DNA from: JAHDCJ01 sp039028895
GTDB taxonomy: Bacteria; Bacteroidota; Bacteroidia; Chitinophagales; Saprospiraceae
Direction: 5' to 3'
DNA length: 64,000 nucleotides
NCBI GenBank assembly: GCA_039028895.1
Contig: JBCCHF010000017.1
Location: forward strand, 1-64,000
The position numbers and the translations under genes are program-made. Below the pieces are notes generated by a model that saw only the letters and a list, made by a program, of their open reading frames with translations, had not been told where the DNA came from and searched no databases. Shown here one piece after another: positions 48,106-58,650 of the stretch; position 1 is the first letter of the stretch, and each line of letters opens with the position of its first letter.

Positions 48106-51100
48106 TCAGTCTGCCTCATTTATTCCGCTTGGAAAAACAAGTTCAATAACGACGCCTTCATCCTTACTGGAAATAATTTTTAATTGACCTCCTGTCTTTA
48201 CTGCTCTTTGCTGCATATTCTTTAAGCCGTAACCTGTTGATTTTTCCTGACTGTCAAATCCAACTCCATTATCTGATAGAGAAATGACCAGGCCTCTTCC
48301 GTTTTGTTCGGCTTTTAATTCTACTTTTTTTGCATTGGCGTACTTGAGGCTATTATTCATCGCTTCCTTAAACAGGAGGACCAGATGGCGTCTTGTATCG
48401 ACAGGTAACTCAATTTTAGAAAAATCCTGGTTGCTAATAATTGCCTCGAACGCTGTTTCAGAATGTTCGAAAAGCGAATTCCCAAAGGCGGTTAGTCTAG
48501 TGAGCGCATCCGCTAACGAGTCTTTTTCAGGATCCAATATCCAGATAAAGTCCCTGATGCCATTTGACAGCATCTGAGCATTCTTTTCTATCTTTCCAAG
48601 AAACTGGGACAACTGGTTATTGGCTCCAGCCTGTCGTTTGGCCAATTCGATAAAAAGAGAAATCTTGGTTAATTTATTACCTAATTCATCATGAAAGTCA
48701 GCCGAACTTTTCTTGCGAACACGTTCTCGTTCATCGACTTTGGCTTTTTCAATTTTGGCTAGTGTTTCCAGCTCTTTCCTTTTCCGGTTAACCTGGTATT
48801 GGATATAACCTGAGACTAACCCTACTGTTGCCAAACCGTAGAGTAGATAGGCCCACCATGTTTTCCATGGCGGAGGAGGAATATTAATGGACACCGCCGT
48901 ACCTGTATTGTTCCATAGGTCATCATTATTGCTGGCAATAACCTTAAACTCATATTTTCCAGGATCAAGGTTCGAATAATTGACAAACCTGCGAGTTCCG
49001 CTAAAGATCATGTCAGGATCAAAACCAACCATTTGATAAGCATATTGATTTTTTGATGGCTGGATATAGCTCATGGCTGCAAATTCGAAAGCAAAACCGT
49101 AATCGCGCCATGACAGATTTAATTTTCCGTTTGCCGGAATGGGGATGGGTTCATTGCGCACTCTAATTTCAGTGATTTGTACCGGGGGTAGATAATCATT
49201 ATTCCTGATCTCAGATGGAAGAAAACTGTTGAATCCGACATTCCCACCGAAAAACAACCTGCCTTCCCGATTCTTATAAAAGGCTCCCATATTGAATTCA
49301 TTGGATTGCAGGCCGTCAGTCTGATCATAATTTGTTACTACTTCAATAGGGTTTTTCCCTTCAATTAATCGATCAGGTGAAAAATTGGAAATACCTTCAT
49401 TCGTACTTACCCAAAAATCGCCGATATCATCTTCGAGGATACCATATGCCTTATCATCAGCCAGGCCTTGAGCTGAGTTAAAATTCCAGAAATTTGTTTT
49501 AGAATCATCTTTGATTTTTTCCGGTTGCAGGATACAACTTAAACCATTATTTGTGCCAACCCAAATCCTCCCTGCATGGTCTTCCTTTATGCAATAGACT
49601 ACATTACCACTTAAACTCCTGGGATCTTCAGTCACATGAATAAACCGAATGAAGCCTGTCTCATCTGTTTGGGACTTCATCAAATTTAGACCGGCATGTG
49701 TTCCAACCCAGATCCATCCTCTTGAATCCTCAATAATTGCATGTGCACTGTTTCGGCTTAAGCTTTTGGGGTCATCAGGATCATTAACATAATGAATCCA
49801 TTTCTTAGCTCCCTTGTTCAATCGGTTTAACCCACGCCGGCTCCCTATCCACATAGTACCATCATTGCCTTGGTGGATATCCCAGATATATCTACCCCAA
49901 AAAGCTTTCGGATCATCGGGATTGTTGGGGACTTCATTAAAAGTACCATCGTCTTTATCCATGACGATCAACCCTTTACGTGTACCCACCCAAAGTTTTC
50001 CTTCAGAATCTTCTTCGATCGAAATAATGACATCAGATGGGAAGCCATTGACCCCCTCTCTGAATGTCTTAACCTCGTATTGCCCTGCAATATCAGAATC
50101 AGGGATGATCTTATTCAATCCTCCTCCGTGGGTCCCCACCCAAATACACCCCTTATCATCTTCATGAATAGCAAAAACAAAGTTATTGCTTAGACTATTG
50201 GCATCATCGTTTTCCTGACTGAATACTTTAATGGGCTTTTTACCACGTTCGTATTTATCAAGTCCGCCACCATAAGTGGCTACCCAAACCACTCCGGATC
50301 GATCTTCGATGATCGAGGAGACAAAATTGCTGCTGAGATAATTCGGATTTCCGGATTCGTTAACGAAATACTGGAATTTCCCTGTTTTGGTATCCAAAAT
50401 ATTTAGCCCTTTCTCAAAAGTCCCTACCCATAAGAGCCCTTCCTTATCCAAATGGAGATCGTAAATGTATAAACTGTTCAACCCATCTCCCACGATTGGG
50501 GCTGTTTTAAATTGATCTACAGTGTATCCATTTGGATATTTTTTTACACGGTTTAGTCCACCGCCCCATGTGCCTACCCAATATTCTTCGCGGTTGCCCT
50601 CAATTATTGTCCATACTGCTCTTGAAGTAAGCGAATTGGTATTCCCCTCTTCGTAAGTAATATTTTCAACAGTTACACCTTCAGGGTCATTAGTATTCAA
50701 TTGTTCGACATCAAGAATATCAACACCTTGCCAGGACCCTACTAACAGATCACCATTTGATGCGCTGTAGACACTATTAATCAGATTATTAGACAATCCT
50801 TTTTCAACTCCTTCTTGATGTTTGAACCGGGTGATAATCGGTTTTTTCTTTCCCTTTGGAAATGACAACCTGTTAAGTCCACCTTGCTCTGTTCCTGCCC
50901 AAATATTCCCATGGATATCTTCCGTTATCGATAAAACCATTAAATGGCTAAATGAGCTTTCATCACCTTCTTTGGGCTTGAAGGCTTCGAACCCATCCTT
51001 TTCTGGTAAATAGCGACATAACCCACCACCGTATGATCCGACCCATAGAGTTCCATCTTTACTTACAAACAATGACCTTATTGAACTGGTAGGTAGACTG

Positions 51101-51342
51101 TTATCGTCTCCTGGAATGTATTCATAAATCTTAAAGGTATAACCATCATAGCGATTGAGGCCATCATCCGTCCCTATCCAAATAAAACCATTTTTATCCT
51201 GAACAACACAGGTTACGTTGGACTGCGAAAGCCCCTGGGCAGTTGACACCTGGTCAAAACTGATAGTCTGGCAGAATACCAGCGAAGCAGACAACAAGAA
51301 GAAGCCAAGACCGATAAGTTTTGTTTTCTGCAAAAGGGTCAT
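48106..51342 (-). CDS. Beta-propeller (Reg_prop/Y_Y_Y) sensor histidine kinase
   Basis: This 1,078-residue sensor has a signal anchor (LIGLGFFLLSASLVFCQ), about 14 Reg_prop propeller blades (for example QDKNGFIWIGTDDGLNRYDG and EDSEGKLWVGTRKG), a Y_Y_Y domain (YAYQMVGFDPDMIFSG, then LDPGKYEFKVIASNND), a membrane helix near 835-850 (AYLLYGLATVGLVSGYIQ), a HisKA_3-type dimerisation region with DFHDELGNKLTKISLFIEL (His near 883) and a HATPase (SDNGVGFDSQEK). It lacks the receiver and AraC domain of hybrid two-component systems, so its partner regulator (NarL-type) is elsewhere. The propeller would sense an extracellular ligand, as in polysaccharide-sensing relatives. Confidence 0.9.
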   Translation of the reverse strand: MTLLQKTKLIGLGFFLLSASLVFCQTISFDQVSTAQGLSQSNVTCVVQDKNGFIWIGTDDGLNRYDGYTFKIYEYIPGDDNSLPTSSIRSLFVSKDGTLWVGSYGGGLCRYLPEKDGFEAFKPKEGDESSFSHLMVLSITEDIHGNIWAGTEQGGLNRLSFPKGKKKPIITRFKHQEGVEKGLSNNLINSVYSASNGDLLVGSWQGVDILDVEQLNTNDPEGVTVENITYEEGNTNSLTSRAVWTIIEGNREEYWVGTWGGGLNRVKKYPNGYTVDQFKTAPIVGDGLNSLYIYDLHLDKEGLLWVGTFEKGLNILDTKTGKFQYFVNESGNPNYLSSNFVSSIIEDRSGVVWVATYGGGLDKYERGKKPIKVFSQENDDANSLSNNFVFAIHEDDKGCIWVGTHGGGLNKIIPDSDIAGQYEVKTFREGVNGFPSDVIISIEEDSEGKLWVGTRKGLIVMDKDDGTFNEVPNNPDDPKAFWGRYIWDIHQGNDGTMWIGSRRGLNRLNKGAKKWIHYVNDPDDPKSLSRNSAHAIIEDSRGWIWVGTHAGLNLMKSQTDETGFIRFIHVTEDPRSLSGNVVYCIKEDHAGRIWVGTNNGLSCILQPEKIKDDSKTNFWNFNSAQGLADDKAYGILEDDIGDFWVSTNEGISNFSPDRLIEGKNPIEVVTNYDQTDGLQSNEFNMGAFYKNREGRLFFGGNVGFNSFLPSEIRNNDYLPPVQITEIRVRNEPIPIPANGKLNLSWRDYGFAFEFAAMSYIQPSKNQYAYQMVGFDPDMIFSGTRRFVNYSNLDPGKYEFKVIASNNDDLWNNTGTAVSINIPPPPWKTWWAYLLYGLATVGLVSGYIQYQVNRKRKELETLAKIEKAKVDERERVRKKSSADFHDELGNKLTKISLFIELAKRQAGANNQLSQFLGKIEKNAQMLSNGIRDFIWILDPEKDSLADALTRLTAFGNSLFEHSETAFEAIISNQDFSKIELPVDTRRHLVLLFKEAMNNSLKYANAKKVELKAEQNGRGLVISLSDNGVGFDSQEKSTGYGLKNMQQRAVKTGGQLKIISSKDEGVVIELVFPSGINEAD

Positions 51343-51487
51343 AAAAAAGGGGTGTATTAATCACATTAAGTTACACAATAATTTATTTTCCTGTGTTAAA
51401 TAAAATTCTCAGTATGAAGGAAAAAAATTGCATGTGGAATTGTCTAATCTTAGTAGTAATTTTAAACCAAAACCAAAGGGACCTCCA

Positions 51488-53782
51488 ATGAATTCATTTT
51501 ACAAGCCACATTATCTGGTTACCCTTTTCGCATTTGCGCTGTATTTCTTTCCGGTCCAAGGCATCTCGCAATCCAATGAGGGTAATGATTTTTGGTTTGG
51601 ATTCATGGAGCATATTGACCCTAATGTCAATGAGAAGGTAGTCATGATCACCTCGAAGTTTAACACCAGCGGCACAGTAAGTGCTCCCCTACTCAATTGG
51701 AGTCAGCCTTTCACTGTTACTGCCAACAGTGTAACGATTATTGACCTTCCGGCTAATACTGAAAACCTGGGTTCTGAATCTATTTCCAATAAAGGCATCA
51801 GATTGACTTCAGCACAACCCGTATCCGTTTACATTCATCAATATCATAGTTTTCGATCTGAAGCATCAGTTGTCTTACCTGTTAATTCGATTGGCAAAGA
51901 ATACTATTGTATGTCTTACGAAGGAGTGACAAGACAAGGAGTAAACCATCCTTCGGAATTTCTCATTGTCGGGGTCAATGATGAGACTACGATAAACATT
52001 ACAGTTAGTGATCAAACACAAGGTGGCACTTCTCCTGGGTCTACCATATCAATACTACTCGATGAGGGAGAAACTTACCAGGTTCAGGCCTTCAACGGCA
52101 ATGGAGGGGATTTAACGGGTTCTTCCATAACAGGCGATAAGGACTTCGCCGTATTTAGCGGAAATAGTTGGACGGAGGTGCCTACTGGTTGTGGAGCAAG
52201 GGATAATCTCCTTGAACAAATGTACCCGGTAGCTACTTGGGGAAAACAATTTATTACTGTACCCAATGCTTCGGTCAGCTTTGATGTATTCAGGATTCTC
52301 GCTTCTGAAGATGATACCGAAGTTGAGGTAAACAGCGGAACAGTTCAAACCTTTAATTTGGATGCCGGGCAGTTTGCTGAATATCAACTTTCTGATCCAG
52401 CATTTATTACCTCCAACAACTCCATATTAATCGCTCAGTTTACCGTAGGATCTTTCTGTAGCGGTCATGTTTACGGAGATCCGTCTATGGTAATTCTGAA
52501 TAGTATAGAACAAACAAGGGATACGGTTACCCTTTTTAACTCAGGCTTCGAAAATATCTTTGAAAATTACATCAAGATCATTATGGCATCCAACGATTTC
52601 CCTTTCGTGAGTTTCGACGGGCAGCCTTTGTCAGATCTTTCTGCACCCACTCCCATTGGAACGAATGGTGAATTCTCTTTTGTACAGTTGGCAGTAAGTC
52701 AGGGTGCGCATACCATCGTTTCAGAAGGATGTGGTATTATCGCCAGTGCTTATGGATATGGAGATGTAGAATCCTATGCCTACAGTGGAGGGGCCAGCTT
52801 TAACACCATTAACGCTAATCCCATTCCGGAAGGTGGATGCCTGAATGATACCTTGTCCTTTGATGCAGGGCTACCGCCCAATAGATATTCCTTCGAATGG
52901 GATCTCGGAGACGGTACTTTCAGTTCATTACCTGCCTTTGATCATTTTTATGAAAACCTGGGCAGCTACCCTGTGGAACTCATAATAACGGATAATTGCC
53001 TCGGCACCATTGATACGGTTAACAGAGACTTGCTGATCACACTTCGTCAGGCCCTGGATGCCGTACCTGATATCGATATCTGCGAAGGCAACAGCTTCAG
53101 CCTTGGTGCGACTGATGTAACTGGTGCGCGATATGAGTGGACAGGCCCTAATGACTACTTTTCAGAACAACAGTTGCCACAAATTCAAAATGCCGCTCCA
53201 TCCGATTCTGGAGAATATGCTGTAGTTGGGATTGTTTCAGGATGTGCTACCTTTCCATCCATTACTGAAGTCGTCGTTCATGATAACCCTGAACCCTACC
53301 TAGGAGAAGACACCCTTTTTTGTGGACGGGATGAGCCCTTTGTATTAACCCCGGGAGAATATGCCGGATATCGCTGGCAAAATAATTCTGGAAACAGTTC
53401 ATTTGAAACTCAGGAAGAAGGTACTTTTTCTGTAGAGGTAACCGACATTTTCGGTTGCATGGGCACAGACTCCATCACCTTAATTGAGATTTGTCCTACA
53501 TTGGTTTATATCCCTAACGCTTTCACACCAAATTATGATGGCATTAATGACACCTTCGGAGTATACGGGCAGGATATCATCAATTTAAACTTTACCGTCT
53601 GGAGTCGATGGGGAGAACTCCTTTTTCAATCTACAAGCCTGGATAGCCAATGGGATGGATTCGTTAATAACAAATTGGCCCCTCCCGGGGTATATATCTG
53701 GATGCTGGAATTGGAAGGGTATCGAGAGGATGGCACTCAATTCTCTGAAGTCCAGGGAGGTTCAGTCACCCTCATCCGGTAA
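51488..53782 (+). CDS. IgGFc-binding/PKD protein with CHU_C (type B) sorting domain
   Basis: I chose ATG 51488 (MNSFYKPHYLVTLFAFAL), giving 764 residues with a signal peptide ending QGISQ. The N-terminal 400 residues match the IgGFc-binding-like domain (NEGNDFWFGFM, then VVMITSKFNTSGTV; the family is named for mammalian FCGBP). A PKD domain (FDAGLPPNRYSFEWDLGDGT) and an Ig-like segment follow, and the CHU_C gliding-type domain ends the protein (YIPNAFTPNYDGINDTFGVY, then WSRWGELLFQS and WDGFVNNKLAPPGVYIW). CHU_C is the type B type IX signal, so the product is likely at the cell surface. It diverges from the propeller kinase across 145 bases. Confidence 0.88.
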   Translation: MNSFYKPHYLVTLFAFALYFFPVQGISQSNEGNDFWFGFMEHIDPNVNEKVVMITSKFNTSGTVSAPLLNWSQPFTVTANSVTIIDLPANTENLGSESISNKGIRLTSAQPVSVYIHQYHSFRSEASVVLPVNSIGKEYYCMSYEGVTRQGVNHPSEFLIVGVNDETTINITVSDQTQGGTSPGSTISILLDEGETYQVQAFNGNGGDLTGSSITGDKDFAVFSGNSWTEVPTGCGARDNLLEQMYPVATWGKQFITVPNASVSFDVFRILASEDDTEVEVNSGTVQTFNLDAGQFAEYQLSDPAFITSNNSILIAQFTVGSFCSGHVYGDPSMVILNSIEQTRDTVTLFNSGFENIFENYIKIIMASNDFPFVSFDGQPLSDLSAPTPIGTNGEFSFVQLAVSQGAHTIVSEGCGIIASAYGYGDVESYAYSGGASFNTINANPIPEGGCLNDTLSFDAGLPPNRYSFEWDLGDGTFSSLPAFDHFYENLGSYPVELIITDNCLGTIDTVNRDLLITLRQALDAVPDIDICEGNSFSLGATDVTGARYEWTGPNDYFSEQQLPQIQNAAPSDSGEYAVVGIVSGCATFPSITEVVVHDNPEPYLGEDTLFCGRDEPFVLTPGEYAGYRWQNNSGNSSFETQEEGTFSVEVTDIFGCMGTDSITLIEICPTLVYIPNAFTPNYDGINDTFGVYGQDIINLNFTVWSRWGELLFQSTSLDSQWDGFVNNKLAPPGVYIWMLELEGYREDGTQFSEVQGGSVTLIR

Positions 53783-54006
53783 ATTTTGACTTTCCTCCTT
53801 CCCGTCTGTGAATCTTTGCGAAATCCTTCGCGGCACTTTACGAATGAGCCTGTTAGATCATTTTTGCCAAAAGAATGCAACGTGGAATAATTTGATTCGT
53901 CAGGCATTTTGACATTGTCCTGAACCTTTTATTCTAAAAATTCTACAGTTTGAAGTCTGATACCAGGAGCATTGTATTAGTGCTCTATGACCCAAACAAT
54001 CTTTTT

Positions 54007-56127
54007 ATGTCAGTTCGTCAAACCCTCTTTCTGGCCCTGATGCTCTATGGGCTTTCTTTATCAGGGCAATCCATCAGTCCCTTTATCCATATCGATCAAT
54101 TTGGTTATCATCCGGAAGCCACAAAAGTTGCTGTAATCTCAAATCCAATAGTCGGGTTTAATGGAAATTTGTCTTATGCTCCACCTGGCCTATTTGAAAT
54201 CAGAAACGCCAATGATGATAGTCCCATAGGTCAATACGCTCCAGAAGTTTGGAACGCAGGGGGCACCCATTTTCAGTCTGGCGATCAGGGATGGTGGCTC
54301 GACTTTTCTGACTTAACAACAATCGGACAATATTACCTGATTGACCCTGTATCGGGTGAGCGATCTGGCGATTTCAGGATTAGCGAAGATGTTTATACCG
54401 ATATTCTCAAAACGGCTGGAAGAGCATTTTACTACAATCGGTGCAATATGGAAAAAGCCCTGTCATTTGCAGAAACAGGCTGGACAGATGCAACTTCGTT
54501 TCTAAATCCCCTTCAGGATGGTAATTGCCGATATATCTACGATCCTGATAATTTAAACCTGGAGAAAGATCTCTCGGGGGGCTGGTTTGATGCAGGAGAT
54601 TATAACAAGTACGTCACCTTCGCATACCCGGCTGTAATGAATCTGTTGTGGGCTTATGAGGAAAATCCACAGGCTTTTGGTGACAACTGGGATATCCCCG
54701 AATCTGGCAATGGTATTCCGGACATTCTGGATGAGGTGAAATGGGAACTGGATTGGCTGATAAAGATGAATAATGCGGATGGGTCTACCCATATCAAAAT
54801 GGGAAGTACAGATTTTTCAGATAATGACTCAGCACCACCTTCTGCAAATTTTGATCAACGCTTTTACGGCCCAACCTGCTCTTCGGCCTCAATAGCAGTG
54901 GCAGGTATGTTTGCTCTTGCTTCCAGCATTTTTGATGATTTCGCCGTACATGCAACATATAGCCAGTCACTAAGAACAAAAGCTCAAATGGCCTGGGCAT
55001 TTGTATCGCCCTTAATCACCAACAATCAACTTGAAGTCAATTGTGATGATGGCAGCATACTCGCAGGAGATGCTGATTGGGATGCTACGACACAAGTGGA
55101 AAATGCACTTGTAGCTGCCATTCATTTGTTTGACCTTACCGGGAATTCTGCCTACCAGGATTATATCACGAATAATGCCAGTAGTGTTGAACCTGTCTCG
55201 AATACTTTCTGGGGCTGTTATAAAATGCCGCTGAATGACGCACTTGTACTATATGCTCAAAATCCCTCTGCGGAACCCAATACAGCTACTCAGATTTTAA
55301 ATGCCTTGCAGACTGATGCCTCAAATAACTGGAATGGATACTATGGTCTTAATACCTCAGACCTTTACAGGGCTTTTATGCCTGACTGGTCGTACCATTG
55401 GGGCAGTAACCAGCCAAAAGCAAATTATGGTATTCTGAACACTCTTGTCATTAAAGCAGATATTTTGGGGAACCAGGCCAACTTCCATTCTGCCGCTGAA
55501 GCTATGATGCATTATTTCCATGGTGTCAATCCTTTAGGAATGGTGATGCTATCCAACATGTATGACTATGGCGGCGATAATTGTGTAAATGAGATCTATC
55601 ATACCTGGTTCCAGGATGGATCGGATTGGGATCATGCCCTGAATTCTGCTATTGGTCCTGCTCCAGGTTTTGTCACTGGCGGACCGAATGCCCAGTTTTC
55701 AGTACCTGCCCTTAGTCCGCCATCAAGTCAGCCTTTGCAGAAAAGTTACCTCGACTTTAACGACAACTGGCCCAATAACTCGTGGGAAATTTCTGAGCCG
55801 GCAATTTACTACCAGGCTGCTTATGTGCGATTACTCGCCAACTTTGTGGACCAATCAATTGTCTCTGTTTCAGAATCGGAAGAAAGGGAAAAAGATTTTC
55901 AGGTGTTCCCAAATCCGGCTGGCAAAGAATTAGTCATTTATGCTGAACAGCTAGTATTTGACGTTGTTGTCTTATCTCCTTCAGGACAAAAACTTCGTGC
56001 TTTCTCAAATGTAAAATCGGGGGAATATCTGGATATCTCCAATTTCCCGCAAGGCGTCTTGCTTTTTCAAATCCTCGATGATCATTCAGAAGTTATGGCT
56101 GTAAAAAAAGTGGTGCGTTACGATTAA
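54007..56127 (+). CDS. Secreted GH9 endoglucanase
   Basis: ATG 54007 (MSVRQTLFLALMLYGLSLSG) gives 706 residues with a clean signal peptide; the longer TTG frame adds polar sequence. An N-terminal CelD-like Ig domain (FIHIDQFGYHPEATKVAVIS) precedes the (alpha/alpha)6 catalytic domain. The active-site aspartates are in GGWFDAGDYNKYV (Asp195, Asp198), and the acid Glu is probably Glu597 in NSWEISEPAIYYQAAYV; HGVNPLGMVMLSNMYDYGG is the conserved glycone-site loop. The Por-type domain (FQVFPNPAGKELVIY) marks type IX export. It should cut beta-1,4-glucans such as cellulose or mixed-linkage glucan. Confidence 0.93.
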   Translation: MSVRQTLFLALMLYGLSLSGQSISPFIHIDQFGYHPEATKVAVISNPIVGFNGNLSYAPPGLFEIRNANDDSPIGQYAPEVWNAGGTHFQSGDQGWWLDFSDLTTIGQYYLIDPVSGERSGDFRISEDVYTDILKTAGRAFYYNRCNMEKALSFAETGWTDATSFLNPLQDGNCRYIYDPDNLNLEKDLSGGWFDAGDYNKYVTFAYPAVMNLLWAYEENPQAFGDNWDIPESGNGIPDILDEVKWELDWLIKMNNADGSTHIKMGSTDFSDNDSAPPSANFDQRFYGPTCSSASIAVAGMFALASSIFDDFAVHATYSQSLRTKAQMAWAFVSPLITNNQLEVNCDDGSILAGDADWDATTQVENALVAAIHLFDLTGNSAYQDYITNNASSVEPVSNTFWGCYKMPLNDALVLYAQNPSAEPNTATQILNALQTDASNNWNGYYGLNTSDLYRAFMPDWSYHWGSNQPKANYGILNTLVIKADILGNQANFHSAAEAMMHYFHGVNPLGMVMLSNMYDYGGDNCVNEIYHTWFQDGSDWDHALNSAIGPAPGFVTGGPNAQFSVPALSPPSSQPLQKSYLDFNDNWPNNSWEISEPAIYYQAAYVRLLANFVDQSIVSVSESEEREKDFQVFPNPAGKELVIYAEQLVFDVVVLSPSGQKLRAFSNVKSGEYLDISNFPQGVLLFQILDDHSEVMAVKKVVRYD

Positions 56128-56641
56128 AACTAGTTGACCCCTTTATTCACACTATTTTGTCCCAATGGGTATTTTGAAAGGGTATCTGCATGAATACATC
56201 GATTTTTTATTAAATTATCTTTAGTTTCCGTGGTTTTATGTGACCTTGGAAAGGTCATATTATGTTTGCTAACTTCTGTTTTCTATTACCCCCGACCTCT
56301 GAGAGATCGAATTATTTTTTCTTTCGTTCGACCTCTCAGAAGGCAGGAACAAGACTTCCCGACATAAGCTGGAACAGTTACGACGCTCCGCGGTCAATAT
56401 TTTACCGAATTACTCCTTTAAAAATTCCAATACACAAAAAAAGATGTGTTTTTGCTGTATGTACATAAAAGGACGGTGCGTTTCTTCAAATGTTCTGGTC
56501 CAAAAGTTTAAGTTAAGGCAATCTTAAAGTATTGGGTGTAACATAACTGGTATCCATCTCGTCGTATCTTCAGTTCATTTTCCGGGAAACCGGATTAATT
56601 CTAAAATTTCATCATTACGAACCTTTAAAAACGTGTACACT
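56128..56641. other. 514-base intergenic region with two stem-loops
   Basis: There is no credible gene. Two inverted repeats stand out: TGACCTT-GGA-AAGGTCA at 56241-56257, and TCTGAGAG (56298-56305) pairing with CTCTCAGA (56333-56340), with CGAA/TTCG inside it at 56308-56311 and 56327-56330. A CGACCTCT sequence occurs at both 56293-56300 and 56329-56336. The promoter of the serine hydrolase gene at 56642 should be in the right-hand part but was not placed. Confidence 0.5.
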
Positions 56642-58099
56642 ATGAAATTCACAAATTTCTTTGTTGTTCTCTTATTACTTATCCTTCCGATCATTTCTTT
56701 TTCCCAAAACTATAAAGCAGACATTGATAAAGTCATCAATACTTATTTTGAACAAGGAAAATTTCACGGTTCCGCACTTGTTGCTGATAATGGAAGCGTT
56801 ATTTATAAAAAAGGATTTGGGCATGCCAATATTGAATGGGATATCCCAAATAAACCTGACACCAGGTTCCGGATTGGTTCCATTACCAAGCAGTTTACCG
56901 CAGTTCTTGTCCTTCAGATGATGGAAGAAGGACAGATCGAATTGGACGCAACAATCAGTGAATATTTGCCGTGGTACCGGAAAGATATCGGAGAAAAGGT
57001 AACTATCCATCAGTTGTTAAATCATACTTCTGGCATTCCAAGTTATACCAACCGTGATTTTTTTGAGGAAGCCAGTCGTGATTATTATGCGCCGAAAGAT
57101 TTCGTTGAAAAATATTGCTCGAAAGATTTCGAGTTTCAACCAGGTGAACAATTTCGTTACAATAATTCAGGTTATTTCATCCTAGGTGCAATAATCGAGG
57201 AAATTTCTGGTCATTCTTACGAGAAGATGTTACACAAAAAGATCTTCAAACCACTTGGCATGGCTAATACTGGTTATGACAACCATGGCACTATCATTAC
57301 AAATCGTGCCAGTGGATATGAGAAAGACGGCACAGGTCTCATAAACGCGCCATACCTTGATATGGCACTTCCTTATGCCGCGGGCTCAATGTATTCAACC
57401 GTAGAAGACTTGTATACCTGGGACCAGGCACTTTACGATACCAAAATACTCTCACAAAAGTCAAAGGATCTGATGTTTAGCAAAACAGTGGATGCCTTTG
57501 GTGCGCATTATGGTTATGGCTGGGTAATCAGAGAGATTAACCTCCCGGGAGACAAATCTTTTAAAATTATTGAGCATGGTGGAGGTATTAACGGTTTTAA
57601 TACCATCATATTCAGAATTGTAAATACCAAAGACCTAATCGTTTTATTTAATAATACAGGAGGCGCTCCATTAGCTCCAATGGCGCAGGAAATTGGCAAG
57701 ATCATCAACGACATGCCATATGAATTGCCCAAACAATCAATAAGCGACATGCTGGTTGAAAAAATCGGAGAAGGGTCTTATGCTGATATACAAAAGACAT
57801 ATGACGCTATCAAAGAGAAGCATGGAGACGACTTGTATTATGGAGAAGGAGAACTTAACACATTGGGTTATCAATTGATGGGAGCCGAAAGAATAGAGGA
57901 TGCTATTCACGTGTTTAAATATAATATTGAATTGCATCCTGACGCTTTTAACCCTTATGACAGTTTGGCTGAAGCCTACATGAATATGGGCGAAAAAGAT
58001 AAAGCGGTTAAGTATTATGCAAAGTCTTTGGCATTAAACCCCAAAAACGAAAATGCCATCAGGATGATGCATAAGATGCTGGACGACAATAAACCATAA
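56642..58099 (+). CDS. Secreted serine hydrolase with C-terminal TPRs
   Basis: I chose ATG 56642 (MKFTNFFVVLLLLILPI), giving 485 residues with a signal peptide ending ISFSQ. Beta-lactamase-fold motifs: GSITKQFTAVL (Ser80, Lys83), FRYNNSGYF (Tyr-x-Asn near 177) and IEHGGGINGF (near 312, in place of KTG). The C-terminal 90 residues contain about two TPR-like units (IEDAIHVFKYNIELHPDAFN and DKAVKYYAKSLALNPKNEN). This class C/DD-peptidase-like family often acts as esterase or D-aminopeptidase; activity is unknown. It is followed by a weak terminator hairpin. Confidence 0.88.
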   Translation: MKFTNFFVVLLLLILPIISFSQNYKADIDKVINTYFEQGKFHGSALVADNGSVIYKKGFGHANIEWDIPNKPDTRFRIGSITKQFTAVLVLQMMEEGQIELDATISEYLPWYRKDIGEKVTIHQLLNHTSGIPSYTNRDFFEEASRDYYAPKDFVEKYCSKDFEFQPGEQFRYNNSGYFILGAIIEEISGHSYEKMLHKKIFKPLGMANTGYDNHGTIITNRASGYEKDGTGLINAPYLDMALPYAAGSMYSTVEDLYTWDQALYDTKILSQKSKDLMFSKTVDAFGAHYGYGWVIREINLPGDKSFKIIEHGGGINGFNTIIFRIVNTKDLIVLFNNTGGAPLAPMAQEIGKIINDMPYELPKQSISDMLVEKIGEGSYADIQKTYDAIKEKHGDDLYYGEGELNTLGYQLMGAERIEDAIHVFKYNIELHPDAFNPYDSLAEAYMNMGEKDKAVKYYAKSLALNPKNENAIRMMHKMLDDNKP

Positions 58100-58118
58100 T
58101 TGAATTATAGAATTTTTT

Positions 58119-58143
58119 CGCTTTGACATAAAGCGTTATATTA
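58119..58143 (+). terminator. Weak terminator after the TPR serine hydrolase
   Basis: CGCTTT (58119-58124) pairs with AAAGCG (58130-58135) across GACAT; TTATATTA follows. Confidence 0.45.
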
Positions 58144-58191
58144 CAGTACATAATCATTCATACACACTATTTTTCACCAAATTATTATGTT

Positions 58192-58623
58192 ATGGAATAT
58201 TTAGCAATTGGAGTAACAGCATTAATCCCGATGATCCTCGGATTCATTTGGTATCACCCAAAAACATTCGGAAGTGCCTGGATGAATTCACTAGGCCTAA
58301 CTGAAGATGATCTTAAAGGTGGTAACATGGGAATGATCTTCGGCCTTGCGTTTGTAATGGCACTGTTAATCTCCTACGCCCTTTCAGGTTATGCCAGCCA
58401 TACTGAAGAAGGCATGAACCAGTTTGTTCACGGAATGTATCACGGATTCAGGCCAGCAATGTTCTTTGCAGTTCCTGTTCTTGTGTCTAACTCACTATTC
58501 CAGAGAAACAACCTGACAAACATCATTATCAACGCCTTGTATTGGTTAATTACCATTACTTTGATGGGTGGTGTTATTTATGCCTGGATTGGCTCAATGG
58601 CTGCCCCTGCTGCGGGAGGATAG
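58192..58623 (+). CDS. DUF1761 membrane protein
   Basis: This 143-residue protein has four predicted membrane segments and the family opening GFIWYHPKTFGSAWMNSLGL. Segments run approximately 1-20, 47-66, 85-102 and 112-133. DUF1761 proteins are common small integral membrane proteins without a proven role. It has its own strong terminator and lies in a probable monocistronic unit. Confidence 0.88.
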   Translation: MEYLAIGVTALIPMILGFIWYHPKTFGSAWMNSLGLTEDDLKGGNMGMIFGLAFVMALLISYALSGYASHTEEGMNQFVHGMYHGFRPAMFFAVPVLVSNSLFQRNNLTNIIINALYWLITITLMGGVIYAWIGSMAAPAAGG

Positions 58624-58650
58624 TTATAAGTTAATATAAAGAACCCGTCT

